DNA of 64,000 bases from Candidatus Albibeggiatoa sp. nov. NOAA (GCA_025800385.1 JAOXRS010000073.1:27662-91661), one strand, 5' to 3'. Positions 10,601 to 19,433 are shown, numbered from the stretch's first letter. The notes: generated from the letters alone by a model not told the origin. Numbers and translations are program-made.

Positions 10601-13547
10601 ATTCTAAAATAAGTTTTGTTAAGCGTTGTAAATTCCCAAACTCAGGCGGCAAAGTGGTTAATTGATTTTCTTGTATATGCAATTCAATTAAACTGGGTAA
10701 ATCCCCAAATTCAGGGGGCAAACTGGTTAATTGATTGTTATTTAAATACAAGCGTCTCAAACTTAATAAATTGCCAAACTCAGAGGGTAATGTAGTCAAT
10801 GCATTATCTTGTAAATCCAGCCAAATTAAGCTTTGCAGTTGACCAATCTGAGATGGCAAACTGGTCAAATCACTAGAGCTTAAATCTAATTCAGTTAAAC
10901 GTTGTAAATTGCTGAATTCATAAGGTAAGCTTTGCAACGGATTAGATTCTAAATTGAGTACTGTCAAGTATTGCAAATTGCCAAATTCTGGGGGCAAACT
11001 AGTTAAACTATTATATTGTAAATATAATTCTCGTAGATTTGGTAAGTTGCCAAATTCAGACGGTAAGCTGACTAATTTGTTATTTTCTAAATATAAATGT
11101 GTTAATTGCTGTAAATTGCTAAAGTCAGGGGGCAAACTGGTTAATTCATTGTATCTTAAATTGAGTATTGTTAAGTTTTGTAAATTGCCAAATTCAGGGG
11201 GTAAGCTGGTTAATTTATTGCCATTTAAATATAAGTGTATTAATTGCTGTAAATTGCCAAATTCAGGGGGTAAGCTGGTTAATTTATTACCATTTAAATA
11301 TAAATAGGCTAAGTTTTGTAATTGCCCAATTTCAGGCGGCAACGTTGTTAGCTTATTATCATTTAAATATAGCCAAGTTAAATTCTGTAATTGATATACT
11401 TCAATTGGCAAGGCAGTTAGCTTAGCACTACGGAGTTCTAACCTGATTAAATGTTGCAAGTTACTAAACTGAGGTGGAAGAGTTATCGATGGGTTATTGC
11501 TTAAATATAAATAATTTAAGTTTTGCAATTGCCCAAATTCAGGGGGCAACGTTGTTAATTCATTACCACTTAGACTCAACACCGTTAAGTTTTGCAACTG
11601 TCCAAATTCAGGTGGTAAAGTGGTTAAATTATTGAAATTTAAGTTTAGCTCTGTTAAATGTTGTAACTGCCCAATTTTGGGTGGTAATACACTAATATCA
11701 TTGAAATATAATTCCAGAAAAACTAACTTTTTTAACTGACTAATTTCAGGTGGGAGTGTTGTAATTTTGTTTTGAGTTAGAATAAGCTTTTGCAAATGTT
11801 TTAAAGAAAAAACTGGCTTTGGCACTTGAGTTAAAAATAAGCGAGATAAATCTAATTCAATCACTTGTTGCTGCACATTGACAATAACACGCTCGTCCAA
11901 ATTTATGCCCATTTCTTGTTCTAACTGTTGGATGATTTCTAAATCACTGGTGTCTTCTGGCAAAGTATCAAAATATGCCCGAACCGATGCAATGCCTGAT
12001 GTTACAATCTCTAAACTGGGCTGTTGCAATGGATTCCCCGAAATCTCAAACTGCGTTATTGCCTTGAGGCCTGCTAATGCTTTAGGCAAGGTTGTAAGCT
12101 GGTTATGTTTTGCCCATAAACTTTTTAAGTTTTGCAAACCACCTATTGTATAAGGCAAATTAATAAGCTGGTTATTCGATAAATATAGTGCTTTCAGGTT
12201 TTTTAACTGGCTGATTTCTACAGGTAAAACAATGAGCCTGTTTTGAGATAAATTAAGTGTCGTTAAGTTTTGTAATTGGCCAATATCTAATGGCAGCGTG
12301 GTTAATTGATTTTGAGATACATTAAGAGAGACTAAGCTATTTAAATATTTTATTTCTGAGGGTAAGGCAATGAGTTGGTTTGCGCTTACATTTAATATTT
12401 GCAATTTAACAAGTTTGCCCATTTCTTGAGGTAAATAGCGTAATTGGTTTTGATTCAGCTTAAGTTTGCGTAGCGCAGTTAACTGATTAATGGTTTGTGG
12501 CAGTCTCAAAAGTTTATTATTACTTAAATCCAACTCTGTTAGATTTTTCAATTGCTTGATGTCATGAGGTAATTGCGAAATACTGTTTTTAGATAATGAC
12601 AACTTAGATAAATAAGCTAGGGAAAAAATCGCATCAGGAACAGTTGATAAATCAGATTGAGACAAATTTAAGCCCGTAATATGATTATTAACATCTAACA
12701 CGTAGCTATTTTGCTGCTGCATAACTTTATCAAGTGTTGTTTGAGTTAAAGATTTGCCTGTCAATTTTGTGAGTTGTTGAATAGCTACATCACTGGATAC
12801 ATCTTGTTGTAATGATGAATTCCATACCAATGTTTGTTCATTGCCATCGATGTGTGTAATCTTAACGGTTGGTTGTGATGAACCCAGAGGGTAACTACTC
12901 CCAAATAACGTGCTCATTTGAATAGTGCTTGAGTGGGTTTCAGTATCAAAAATGATCGAGCTTGTGTTTGAATTGCGTTCAGCCCAACCACCAGTGGTTT
13001 GAAATTTGATATTGTGAGCAATAACTTCTAAACCTGCTTGAATAGCCGAACCATCTGTACTGGTTATTTCAGCGACGTAATCGCCTGCTTCCAATTCTGG
13101 CGTGATATGTTCTTGCCCTGAGTTCATTAACGTGGGTTCATAAAATGCAATGCGCTCTCCATTAACAATACGGTATAACGCAGCCAGAATACTTGGTACT
13201 TCATTTTGTTCTTCATCACTATTAGTATCATGATAAGGGGTTAAAGTAATGGCTTGCGGTTCAGGTAGCGAGAAACTAACCCAATGTACGGTAAAATTTT
13301 CTGAATTAGAAATAGAGCGGGTAGTGAATTGATTAAAGTTTTGTGAATGAGCGTTTAAGCTGATACCTAAAACCCCTCTGACTCCACTGTATGGTATAGA
13401 AGCATTAAGTTGATAACGCCCAGTTTTTTCTAATATTAAGCTGTAATCACAACGGTTTACCGTACAGATTTCGGCAGGCAACACACTGCTAATAAAGCAC
13501 AAATACAGCAAGATACTGTAAATGTACCAAGGTCTACGAATTGTCAT
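7623..13547 (-). CDS. Giant secreted LRR protein (1974 aa, three LRR blocks)
   Basis: Signal peptide (RRPWYIYSILLYLC), C28/C33 motif and a beta-rich module to about residue 250. Three LRR blocks follow, separated by two cap/linker segments. The first linker reads PSLEIVTSGIASVRAYF then [16 protein letters not shown]; the second has SAPAIRNYF then TDLEVINQISSII. Each LRR is about 23 residues, and blocks two and three are runs of near-identical [16 protein letters not shown] units. It ends PPLDIAQQGIPAIRQYF. At the DNA level this is a long array of 69-base tandem repeats, so repeat number may vary between strains or be mis-assembled. The family promoter lies upstream. The role is unknown; a surface or periplasmic binding protein is the simplest reading. 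Confidence 0.88.
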   Translation of the reverse strand: MTIRRPWYIYSILLYLCFISSVLPAEICTVNRCDYSLILEKTGRYQLNASIPYSGVRGVLGISLNAHSQNFNQFTTRSISNSENFTVHWVSFSLPEPQAITLTPYHDTNSDEEQNEVPSILAALYRIVNGERIAFYEPTLMNSGQEHITPELEAGDYVAEITSTDGSAIQAGLEVIAHNIKFQTTGGWAERNSNTSSIIFDTETHSSTIQMSTLFGSSYPLGSSQPTVKITHIDGNEQTLVWNSSLQQDVSSDVAIQQLTKLTGKSLTQTTLDKVMQQQNSYVLDVNNHITGLNLSQSDLSTVPDAIFSLAYLSKLSLSKNSISQLPHDIKQLKNLTELDLSNNKLLRLPQTINQLTALRKLKLNQNQLRYLPQEMGKLVKLQILNVSANQLIALPSEIKYLNSLVSLNVSQNQLTTLPLDIGQLQNLTTLNLSQNRLIVLPVEISQLKNLKALYLSNNQLINLPYTIGGLQNLKSLWAKHNQLTTLPKALAGLKAITQFEISGNPLQQPSLEIVTSGIASVRAYFDTLPEDTSDLEIIQQLEQEMGINLDERVIVNVQQQVIELDLSRLFLTQVPKPVFSLKHLQKLILTQNKITTLPPEISQLKKLVFLELYFNDISVLPPKIGQLQHLTELNLNFNNLTTLPPEFGQLQNLTVLSLSGNELTTLPPEFGQLQNLNYLYLSNNPSITLPPQFSNLQHLIRLELRSAKLTALPIEVYQLQNLTWLYLNDNKLTTLPPEIGQLQNLAYLYLNGNKLTSLPPEFGNLQQLIHLYLNGNKLTSLPPEFGNLQNLTILNLRYNELTSLPPDFSNLQQLTHLYLENNKLVSLPSEFGNLPNLRELYLQYNSLTSLPPEFGNLQYLTVLNLESNPLQSLPYEFSNLQRLTELDLSSSDLTSLPSQIGQLQSLIWLDLQDNALTTLPSEFGNLLSLRRLYLNNNQLTSLPPEFGDLPSLIELHIQENQLTTLPPEFGNLQRLTKLILESNPLQSLPPEFGNLPSLIKLYARKNQLTTLPPEFGNLPSLTELYLENNQLTSLPFGFGNLQRLTELHLHDNQLTTLPTDIGQLQSLKLFDLHNNQLTALPAEIGQLQNLEGLFLKNNLLTTLPAEIGQLQNLTELHVQDNQLTGLPAEIGQLQNMEVLYFNGNQIAALPAEIGQLQNLTWLNLQGNQIAALPTEIGQLQNLTHLHLQDNQLQNLIPELAQLQSLKELYLWNNPINIPSLPDLSWNSAPAIRNYFNPPEDSATDLEVINQISSIIRENLQQRFTTNAQQQVIELDLSDLSLTYIPRYLSALKHLEKLNLSHNKFIELSPEIGQLQSLKSLALYRNQLTTLPPEIGNLQNLMHLQISNNALTSLPSEIGNLKSLITLLLYNNQLTSVPPEIGNLQTLRELYLHRNRLTSLPSEIGQLQSLTKLLLQGNQLTALPAEIGDLQSLRDLLLFSNRLTTLPAEIGYMKSLIWLDLNDNQIATLPSEFGNLPQLSRLNLISNQLTALPPEIGDLPNLTELYLDHNQLTTLPPEFGHLPSLTLLQLEYNQLVSLPPEFGSLPSLTELYLRNNQLTTLPSEFGNLSNLTTLYLRDNQLTTLPSEFGNLPSLTELNLKNNQLTTLPPEFGNLPSLTKLYLENNQLTSLPPEFGNLPSLIKLYLDYNQLTALPSEFGNLPSLAELYLDYNQLASLPAELGSLSSLVELHLEYNQLTSLPPEFGNLQSLKRLDLRSNQLTSLPSEFGNLQSLGWLDLRSNQLTSLPSEFGNLQRLDWVNLYNNQLTALPPEFGNLPKLKSLILSNNQLTALPPEFGNLPSLDWLDLNNNQLTSLPPEFGNLPSLTELYLRENQLMSLPPEFGNLLSLTELYLGYNQLTSLPPEFGNLPNLSKLALNNNQLTSLPPELGNLSSLTDLALNNNQLMTIPSEMGNLSIYTLKLNNNQLTTLPFEFGNLPYRLSLLIDDNPLTQPPLDIAQQGIPAIRQYFTNESGQQ

Positions 13548-13584
13548 AATGCGGTTTCCAAAAAGGTTAAAAGGATTGCATTAA

Positions 13585-13612
13585 GGTATAGACCAGAATG
13601 GAATAATTGCAA
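13585..13612 (-). promoter_or_regulatory. Sigma70-like promoter of the giant secreted LRR gene
   Basis: TTGCAA-N16-TATACC on the minus strand with the family's TTAATGCAATCC downstream; the ATG is about 37 bases on. A GGAAA ribosome-site word precedes the ATG. Confidence 0.63.
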
Positions 13613-13627
13613 GTTTTGTGTGGATTA

Positions 13628-13708
13628 GAACAAGATAAAACAGATTTAAAAATAAGTAGGATTAAAACATCATATCCTACCTATTTCATCATCTATTAAA
13701 TTCTGTTC
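13628..13708. repeat. Nested stem-loop repeat
   Basis: The inner arms AATAAGTAGGAT and ATCCTACCTATT pair over 12 bases with one mismatch around an 11-base loop. The outer words GAACAAGAT and ATTCTGTTC extend the symmetry imperfectly. It is related to the stem-loops at 7569-7608 and 61517-61587 and overlaps the 3' end of the LRR pseudogene. Confidence 0.5.
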
Positions 13709-13905
13709 CAAAACAAACCAGTAGATTCATCCTTTTGTTTGAAATAGCCCAGAATTGCCGCATTGCCTTGTTCGATGATTTCTTGTGGGGGGGGTCGGTG
13801 ATGGGGCAATCTTTAATGATTAAACCAGTATTGGCAAACCAGTTTGTTGTTACTTCCAAACCTTGCTTAATCAAAGGCAATCAACTGTAACGCCAGCTCT
13901 GACAT
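13689..13905 (-). pseudogene. Collapsed cytoplasmic LRR gene
   Basis: The remnant begins with the family start (MSELALQLIA) and then jumps by internal deletion to the C-terminal part (LIKQGLEVTTNWFANTGLI, then KDCPITDPP). All LRRs are missing. Just after ITDPP a run of eight C (coding strand) shifts the frame. With six C it would read the family cap PPQEIIEQG...AILGYFKQK. The nearest intact relative is the LRR gene starting at 53394. Large deletion plus frameshift make this non-functional. Confidence 0.8.
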
Positions 13906-13922
13906 GATGTTATTTCCATTGG

Positions 13923-13953
13923 GTTGTCTGAATCAGAATTTTCAAGATTTAAG
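13923..13953. repeat. Half copy of the GATTCAGACAA repeat
   Basis: GGTTGTCTGAATCAGAATTTTC matches the left arm of the inverted repeat at 5451-5579. It abuts the stop codon of the LodB-type gene and lies just upstream of the LRR pseudogene start. Confidence 0.55.
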
Positions 13954-15064
13954 CATGTTTTGAACATTGTCGACGTTGCCAAAAACGGTTGTCTGCCCAA
14001 CGGGTTTCACGCTGGTAGTAAGTTTGCCGTTCTGTTAAATACTGTTTTAATGCATTTTGCAAATTATTTGCATAGTTTGGGATTGCTTGCTTATCACCCT
14101 CCATTGAGGCAATTAGTGCTTCAGCTCCAGAAATACCATCCGCCATTGCACAATGAATGCCTGAAGAAGTGAGTGGATCAAGACCGATTGCGGCATCCCC
14201 CACGGCCAGCCAACCCATGCCCGCCACCTGACTTAAATAACCAGAATGTGCAGGATAAGCCATAACAGAGGTTGAAATTTGATAAGGCTTTTTGAGTTGC
14301 TTTTGTACTTCTTGAGTTTGCTCAAGTAATGCTAAATAGTTATCAATATTAGTTAAATCTAATTCGCGTACAATATCAGCATCTGTCATTAATGTGATAA
14401 TAATTTGTCCATTAGGAATCACTGCCGCATACCACCAACCTTGTTCACAGGATTCAACCAAAGACATAGAATATAGCGTTTCGTCGTCGCTCGGTGTTGC
14501 GATAATCGCCAAAGCGGTTAATTCGTCTAAGCGTTTACGCTGTGCACCAAGCTTTTTAGCTAACACCGCCGCACGACCACTGGCATCAATTAAACAACGA
14601 GATTCTAATAAATAAGATTTTTGCTCAAATTCAATTTTTAGACCCCATGTTTGACTGGGTAATAAACCTAAATCTTCTAATTGAGCAGGACGTAATATTG
14701 TCACACCTTTTTGTTCAGCTTCACGACGTAACCAATTATCAAATTCAGCTCGGTCTAAATGCCAACCATGTCCCATCCCTTTGAATAGAAAATCTTGCTC
14801 TTCCACATGAGGGCTACCCCATACCGCACGATTACCATGACAGGGTAAATGGCCTAGCTTTTCCAATTCAGGTTCTAAATTTAAACGAGGTAAAATAGAG
14901 CGTAAACTTGGTGTACCTGATTCACCAATTTTATACTCTCGTTGTTTTGGTTCCGCATCAAGCATCACTACTTGTTTGTCTGCTTGCACCAACCTCATCG
15001 CAGCGGCACAACCCGCAGGCCCAGCCCCAATAATCACACTATCAACACAATGTGGTTTATTCAT
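13949..15064 (-). CDS. lodB: LodB-type FAD-dependent flavoprotein (CTQ maturation)
   Basis: 371 residues. A dinucleotide-binding motif GAGPAG (13-18) is followed by a GESGTPSLRSILPRL motif resembling that of flavin halogenases and LodB. A second FAD motif, VGDAAIGLDPLTSSGI, lies near residue 290. In the known LodAB/GoxAB systems LodB is needed to make the cysteine tryptophylquinone cofactor of LodA. The LodA-like gene lies 65 bases upstream on the same strand, which supports the same role. A tryptophan halogenase is the main alternative, but the context makes LodB far more likely. Confidence 0.85.
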   Translation of the reverse strand: MNKPHCVDSVIIGAGPAGCAAAMRLVQADKQVVMLDAEPKQREYKIGESGTPSLRSILPRLNLEPELEKLGHLPCHGNRAVWGSPHVEEQDFLFKGMGHGWHLDRAEFDNWLRREAEQKGVTILRPAQLEDLGLLPSQTWGLKIEFEQKSYLLESRCLIDASGRAAVLAKKLGAQRKRLDELTALAIIATPSDDETLYSMSLVESCEQGWWYAAVIPNGQIIITLMTDADIVRELDLTNIDNYLALLEQTQEVQKQLKKPYQISTSVMAYPAHSGYLSQVAGMGWLAVGDAAIGLDPLTSSGIHCAMADGISGAEALIASMEGDKQAIPNYANNLQNALKQYLTERQTYYQRETRWADNRFWQRRQCSKHA

Positions 15065-15129
15065 AATTTTCCCCTGACAAGTTCACCCCAGTTAATTAAA
15101 ACCAGAGTGAATACATTCAAGTTAAAAAG

Positions 15130-16914
15130 TTAACGCTTCTTGTTACGTGCTACCTCTAAAAACAGAGGGTTTTCTTCTAATTCTGAAGCATTGTAAATAA
15201 ACCCAAGGTCTTGCCACTCTTTTACCATTTGCAAATGGGAGTCTTCATCTGTCCAATCGACTTGTTCAATATCTCCATCAAGTACCAAGTCACGCATTAA
15301 TTTTTTAGGATCAATATCGCTCACTGCTTTATTTGGAGTATAAACATACATAGGACGTTGCGGCGGCCACCACCATAGTAATCTGTCACCATAATTCTGG
15401 ACTGCACAATCGTTAAAGTCGGCCTGCCAAGGTTGAGCCATAAATTTAGTGACATCCCCCGGTTCAAGTCCATCAGCAGCAGGGTTCCACCCCAAACTTA
15501 AAGGGAAGCCAATCTCTTTTTTCACTCGAATACGGAAAGGGGCTTGATAAATCTCAATTAAGCGTGAAACCCAAGTCATTTCAATCCCTGGAGAAAAACC
15601 ACCACCGACACAATTTTCTAATACAGCTTGTGTTAAGGCATCGCCTGCTTGCTGTTTAGGTGTATTTTCTTCACCAGATGTAAATTTACCTTGTGCCCAC
15701 TGTTCAAGCATAAAATACTGTGTATCGGTTAAATATAAGAACTTAGAGGTTGTTTTATCTTTATCCCCAATTGAATCATCACCTGCTAAATAAGGCATCA
15801 TAGTGCACCCTTGACTGTTAACAAGTGTATTTTTATCTTTAGCAGGACGTAAATAATCTAAAAGCCGCTGGCGCAAACCATTAAATTCCTCACCTTCTTT
15901 CTTTAGTTGGTCATAATTAAATACATGTGGTTTTGGTGGGACTTTAGTAACCCAAGGATAGCCCTCACCACGTTTAAGTAACGGTAAAATATGTGTTTCA
16001 AAGTGAGGTTTAAAGTCTTTTTGCCACATACTGTCCTTATAAATGCTAAGAGCACAGTCACGCCATGGATCTGGATGCTCATTATCTATTGATGCCCAAT
16101 TCGTTTTACGCACCATCGTATCAAAAATGGTATCGTATAGTGTCACTAAGTTTTGAATTTGGGGGGCATAGGCAGGTGGTGCCACTAAAACCCAAGCAGC
16201 TTCAGCTTCAACCTCTGTACCATCCTTAAGTGTAATGGTTGCAGTGACATAACCATCAGAAGTATCATCAAACCAACCCTCATTATTTGCATAACTAACC
16301 ATATGCTCATTATTGGCAGTTGTCCCCGATTGTCCATGACCGCCTAAAACCAGTAAACGCCCATCATTATCAATACGTAATCCACCTAATGTATTAATTT
16401 CTTTATTAGGTTTTAATTTTTTTGGAGGAAAGCTGCTATTATTAGGTGATGATGCACGATCAAACTCACAACTTGTTTCTTTGGCTGATGGTGATGCAGT
16501 TAACGTCCGAGAACTAGGATCAATAATCAACTGTTTGCGTTCTTGTTTATCTGTTACATTACCATTACGCAGAGGGTGTGTTGATGTATAACCATTTTCA
16601 CCACCTTGCCAAGGTATAAACTCATACCAACAAGCTTTTTTATTTGCCAGATGCACTGTCCAACGAATAGAACTAATTTTTTCATCTGCTAAAGTAACAG
16701 ATTGCTGTGTACCATTTTCACTACAGGCATAAACCTGAAAACGCGCTGCTTGGCGTTTCATTCTATGCTGTTCATCACGAAAATCGCTAGGCTTAAAAGG
16801 TTCACCATCAGGGTTAATGGGTAAGCCATTAGCAGTTTCAGGAGCAATATAAAACTCTTCGCTATTACCTAAACGTGCCACACCAATTGCGGGAAAAATT
16901 TTGTATGTAGTCAT
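15130..16914 (-). CDS. lodA: LodA/GoxA-family CTQ-dependent amino-acid oxidase
   Basis: 594 residues, shorter than Marinomonas LodA. The family N-terminus (YKIFPAIGVARLGNS) and the motifs CVGGGFSPGIE and MAQPWQADFNDC are clear. LodA makes its quinone cofactor from a Cys and a Trp 65 residues apart. Here C503 (in ADFNDC) and W567 (in KEWQDLGF) are 64 apart and are the likely cofactor pair. The family oxidises amino acids (lysine epsilon-amine or glycine) and releases hydrogen peroxide; the substrate here cannot be read. I chose the ATG before TTYKIF because an in-frame ATG 19 codons upstream would overlap the preceding gene and adds no conserved sequence. No signal peptide is visible, as in other family members. 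Confidence 0.88.
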   Translation of the reverse strand: MTTYKIFPAIGVARLGNSEEFYIAPETANGLPINPDGEPFKPSDFRDEQHRMKRQAARFQVYACSENGTQQSVTLADEKISSIRWTVHLANKKACWYEFIPWQGGENGYTSTHPLRNGNVTDKQERKQLIIDPSSRTLTASPSAKETSCEFDRASSPNNSSFPPKKLKPNKEINTLGGLRIDNDGRLLVLGGHGQSGTTANNEHMVSYANNEGWFDDTSDGYVTATITLKDGTEVEAEAAWVLVAPPAYAPQIQNLVTLYDTIFDTMVRKTNWASIDNEHPDPWRDCALSIYKDSMWQKDFKPHFETHILPLLKRGEGYPWVTKVPPKPHVFNYDQLKKEGEEFNGLRQRLLDYLRPAKDKNTLVNSQGCTMMPYLAGDDSIGDKDKTTSKFLYLTDTQYFMLEQWAQGKFTSGEENTPKQQAGDALTQAVLENCVGGGFSPGIEMTWVSRLIEIYQAPFRIRVKKEIGFPLSLGWNPAADGLEPGDVTKFMAQPWQADFNDCAVQNYGDRLLWWWPPQRPMYVYTPNKAVSDIDPKKLMRDLVLDGDIEQVDWTDEDSHLQMVKEWQDLGFIYNASELEENPLFLEVARNKKR

Positions 16915-16945
16915 GATATTTATCCAATGATTCGTATGCCAAAAA

Positions 16946-18265
16946 TTAAAAATCAATATTGTTTTTTTCAAATAAACTTTGAATTTGTTGACCGATTCTT
17001 AATATATTTTCCATTGTTTGCTGGCTACTTTGATAACTATCAAGTTTGTCTCTACTATCAGCAGCTGCTATTAGTTGTTGATAGTGGTTACAGAGAGATT
17101 GGGCTAGCGTATTTGTATGTTTCAGCTTCTTGTCAATATAAGTCCAGCTTGGAGCAGCATGTAAACCAGAACAGTCAGGTAAAGGGCTTTTCATTAGTTT
17201 TCTGGCAAGAGTTGGCAGTAGGGTGTGCATGAGTGGCATGGCAGCTTGGAAATAAATGTTTTGGGCACTATCTCCTTGTTTAAAAGAGGCTTCTAATACA
17301 TGTAATAAAACAGAGTAATAACCATCAAAAGCATCTCTTATATCAAGTAATAATTGGTTTTCACCATATAACCCTCTACTTGTTGTAGAGACAATTGGGT
17401 AAGTAGCAGGTAGTGGTATTTCTCCAGATGCAATCCGTTTAAATTTTTGATAATGAGAACGCTCAGAGGTGGGTTTATCCATAGGTCCATACATAAGTTT
17501 ATAATGATGGTTATCATTTTCATCTTGTTTAAGATTATACTCATAGCCATTGTAAATACCCCAAGGTTCACGATTCTTGGTGCTACCATCGGGTTCTTTA
17601 CAGCCTTCACCTTGTTCAGTAATTTCTTCAATCGCCAAAATTGCGCTGTCTAAATCAGTAACATTAATAATTTGCCCACCACCGTTACCAATATTAAAAT
17701 TTTGCTGTTGTGTATAACCTTTTGTATTGTTAAATAGTTTTTTACCCATGACATCAGGATCAGCAAGGTATTTAAAGCCTTCACGAATGGCAAGATAAAA
17801 TTGTCCAATAGTCTCAACATTTTTGTCTTGGGGCTTTGCATTAGCAGGAGAAGGTTTCTCTATACCCATAAATGTATTTAAGTATAGTTCTTTGGTTGCT
17901 CTACTTGGCTTGATACAAGGGGTTTCGTTTTGATCCCCTCGCGGAATATAGCTAGGATATTTGACAGCTCTATCACCTGTTAATTTAGGTGTACCACCAA
18001 TTGAAATGAGTAAGTTAGCTGCTTGGTAAACATGAAACATCTCTTCCAAAGCGACAGTTTTAGTAATTCTATATGCAGATGAGGTTGCATCCTTCATCGA
18101 ATACATTGCTGTTAAATATGCAGGAATAGTGGCAAATTCCAGAGTAATTGCATCTTGTAAACAAGCTTGTAGATCTTCGACATTTTTGATTTTATCATAT
18201 CGGTTATTATCAGCAGCAAAGCTCTGTAAGAGCATAGTGCCTTGAATATTTTCTTGTTCTGACAT
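16946..18265 (-). CDS. Ferritin-like domain protein (VioB/RebD-type ferritin-like family)
   Basis: 439 residues. The N-terminal half has the helical ferritin-like pattern with E43 (TLEFATIPAYL) and an E74-E75-x2-H78 motif (ALEEMFHVYQAANLL), consistent with a di-iron site. This resembles the ferritin-like domain of iminophenyl-pyruvate dimer synthases. It is first in a three-gene operon: 31 bases separate it from the LodA-like gene and it has a strong GAGGAAGG ribosome site. It may handle iron, peroxide or the oxidase product. That role is inferred from context only. Confidence 0.75.
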   Translation of the reverse strand: MSEQENIQGTMLLQSFAADNNRYDKIKNVEDLQACLQDAITLEFATIPAYLTAMYSMKDATSSAYRITKTVALEEMFHVYQAANLLISIGGTPKLTGDRAVKYPSYIPRGDQNETPCIKPSRATKELYLNTFMGIEKPSPANAKPQDKNVETIGQFYLAIREGFKYLADPDVMGKKLFNNTKGYTQQQNFNIGNGGGQIINVTDLDSAILAIEEITEQGEGCKEPDGSTKNREPWGIYNGYEYNLKQDENDNHHYKLMYGPMDKPTSERSHYQKFKRIASGEIPLPATYPIVSTTSRGLYGENQLLLDIRDAFDGYYSVLLHVLEASFKQGDSAQNIYFQAAMPLMHTLLPTLARKLMKSPLPDCSGLHAAPSWTYIDKKLKHTNTLAQSLCNHYQQLIAAADSRDKLDSYQSSQQTMENILRIGQQIQSLFEKNNIDF

Positions 18266-18759
18266 ACTACCTTCCTCTTTTAGTGAAAAAACAACCCTTA
18301 TTTAAAATGTTTTTACAACAAGGATTAAAAGATGGTAAATAAATATAATCCACCAGTAAATACAACTAAAGTTGTAAGTAATTTAACTTGGGTTATATAT
18401 TAATTTTAATTTTTTGATATTTATGCATTAAAAATATTATTTATTAGGTAAGAATAGGTGATTTAAGTAGGAAAATCAGATTTTTTGACAACGGGTTTTA
18501 CGATTATTAAGTTTAGATGGGCATTGATTTAGGTTTACTCGAAGGGAAAATCCTAATGAATAAAGAGAGGATTAGATTATGATATAGTTTTATTTGAGTT
18601 CGATAAAAAAACGATTTTGATATTTTATAAAATACAGTTTCATACCGAATTCAAGTGAAATACCAATTTAAACCAACATAATAATTAGAATGGTTTTATG
18701 TGACTTAATCGCAGAATTAGGGCAAATGTTGTATTGTTTCTTTAGTCTAAAAAACTTGT
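18266..18759. other. AT-rich intergenic region upstream of the oxidase operon
   Basis: I see no supported gene here. The left part should hold the operon promoter; a weak candidate on the minus strand is TTTAGT-N17-TATATT, overlapping the palindrome at 18361-18376. The right part is very AT-rich, with no clear signal. Confidence 0.5.
18361..18376. promoter_or_regulatory. Operator-like palindrome before the oxidase operon
   Basis: TACAACTAAAGTTGTA has 7-base arms with perfect symmetry around two central bases. It lies about 95 bases upstream of the ferritin-like gene and overlaps a possible -35. It is a candidate regulator binding site; no regulator gene is adjacent. Confidence 0.4.
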
Positions 18760-19101
18760 TTAATGAGAGCTGCTATTTTTTTGAGGTGTTTTTTGCCATC
18801 GCTCTGGAAGATTATGTATGCTGCTTTTTTTTCCTCTATCAGGAACTAAATCACCATCAAGGTATACTTCTAACCCTCCTTTAGTATATTCAACCACAGG
18901 TATTTCATCTAAAGCAGCATTGCCTATTGCACCCATGAGACCTTTAGTTTTAACATCAGAACGAAAACTAGTTACTGTCACAATAGGGCCGACTATGGGT
19001 ATAGATTTAAGCAATATTTTTTGGATACGCTCGGGAACTGCCCTATCTATCCATGTTTTTACTTTACCCATTTGTTCTTTCCATTTTTGGTGGTCATGCA
19101 A
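18760..19101 (-). CDS. Hypothetical protein (113 aa)
   Basis: I do not recognise this family. The N-terminus is basic and amphipathic. A hydrophobic stretch (ILLKSIPIVGPIVTVTSF) around residues 28-46 could enter a membrane. A Gly/acidic segment follows (GNAALDEIPVVEYTKGGLEV), then a polar tail. It stands alone between AT-rich sequence and a nuclease remnant. It could be a small intact gene or a surviving fragment of a larger one; no partner is visible. Confidence 0.45.
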   Translation of the reverse strand: MHDHQKWKEQMGKVKTWIDRAVPERIQKILLKSIPIVGPIVTVTSFRSDVKTKGLMGAIGNAALDEIPVVEYTKGGLEVYLDGDLVPDRGKKSSIHNLPERWQKTPQKNSSSH

Positions 19102-19319
19102 AAAAATATTCTAATAAATTAAATAGCTTATTACCAAACTTGTTGAAACAACCATTGGTCAATTAGTAAATTCAATATTGAACAAGCTAGAAGCTTGATG
19201 AATCTAACTAATCAGCTCACTCATAAATTACTTTCTCAATACTATCGCTGTGTTTACTCATATGCAACATGGTGTTGACTTTCTAAAGTGAAGTGTAACT
19301 GTTTAGTCTTAAAAGTCGG

Positions 19320-19433
19320 GCATCAGAAGAAAGGTTGGCTTAAGGTGAGTTACAAGCCAATTTGAAAATTGCTCAAAATCTCAAACAGATGGGTATAAGT
19401 TTAAAACCGATTTCACAAGTAGTGAAAAGCTGA
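19320..19433 (+). pseudogene. C-terminal remnant of an Rpn/PD-(D/E)XK-type nuclease
   Basis: In one plus-strand frame the sequence reads ELQANLKIAQNLKQMGISLK followed by PISQVVKS and a stop, with an in-frame TAA a few codons earlier. The pattern IAxNLKQMGIS resembles the C-terminal tail of Rpn family recombination-promoting nucleases. No start or catalytic part remains. The rest of the gap (19102-19491) holds no gene I can support. Confidence 0.45.

Noticed and set aside
13949..15064. Tryptophan halogenase
   Set aside because: Some motifs are shared with flavin halogenases, but the adjacent LodA-type gene makes LodB the better call.
15130..16971. Longer LodA start, 19 codons upstream
   Set aside because: It would overlap the ferritin-like gene and adds residues unlike the family N-terminus.
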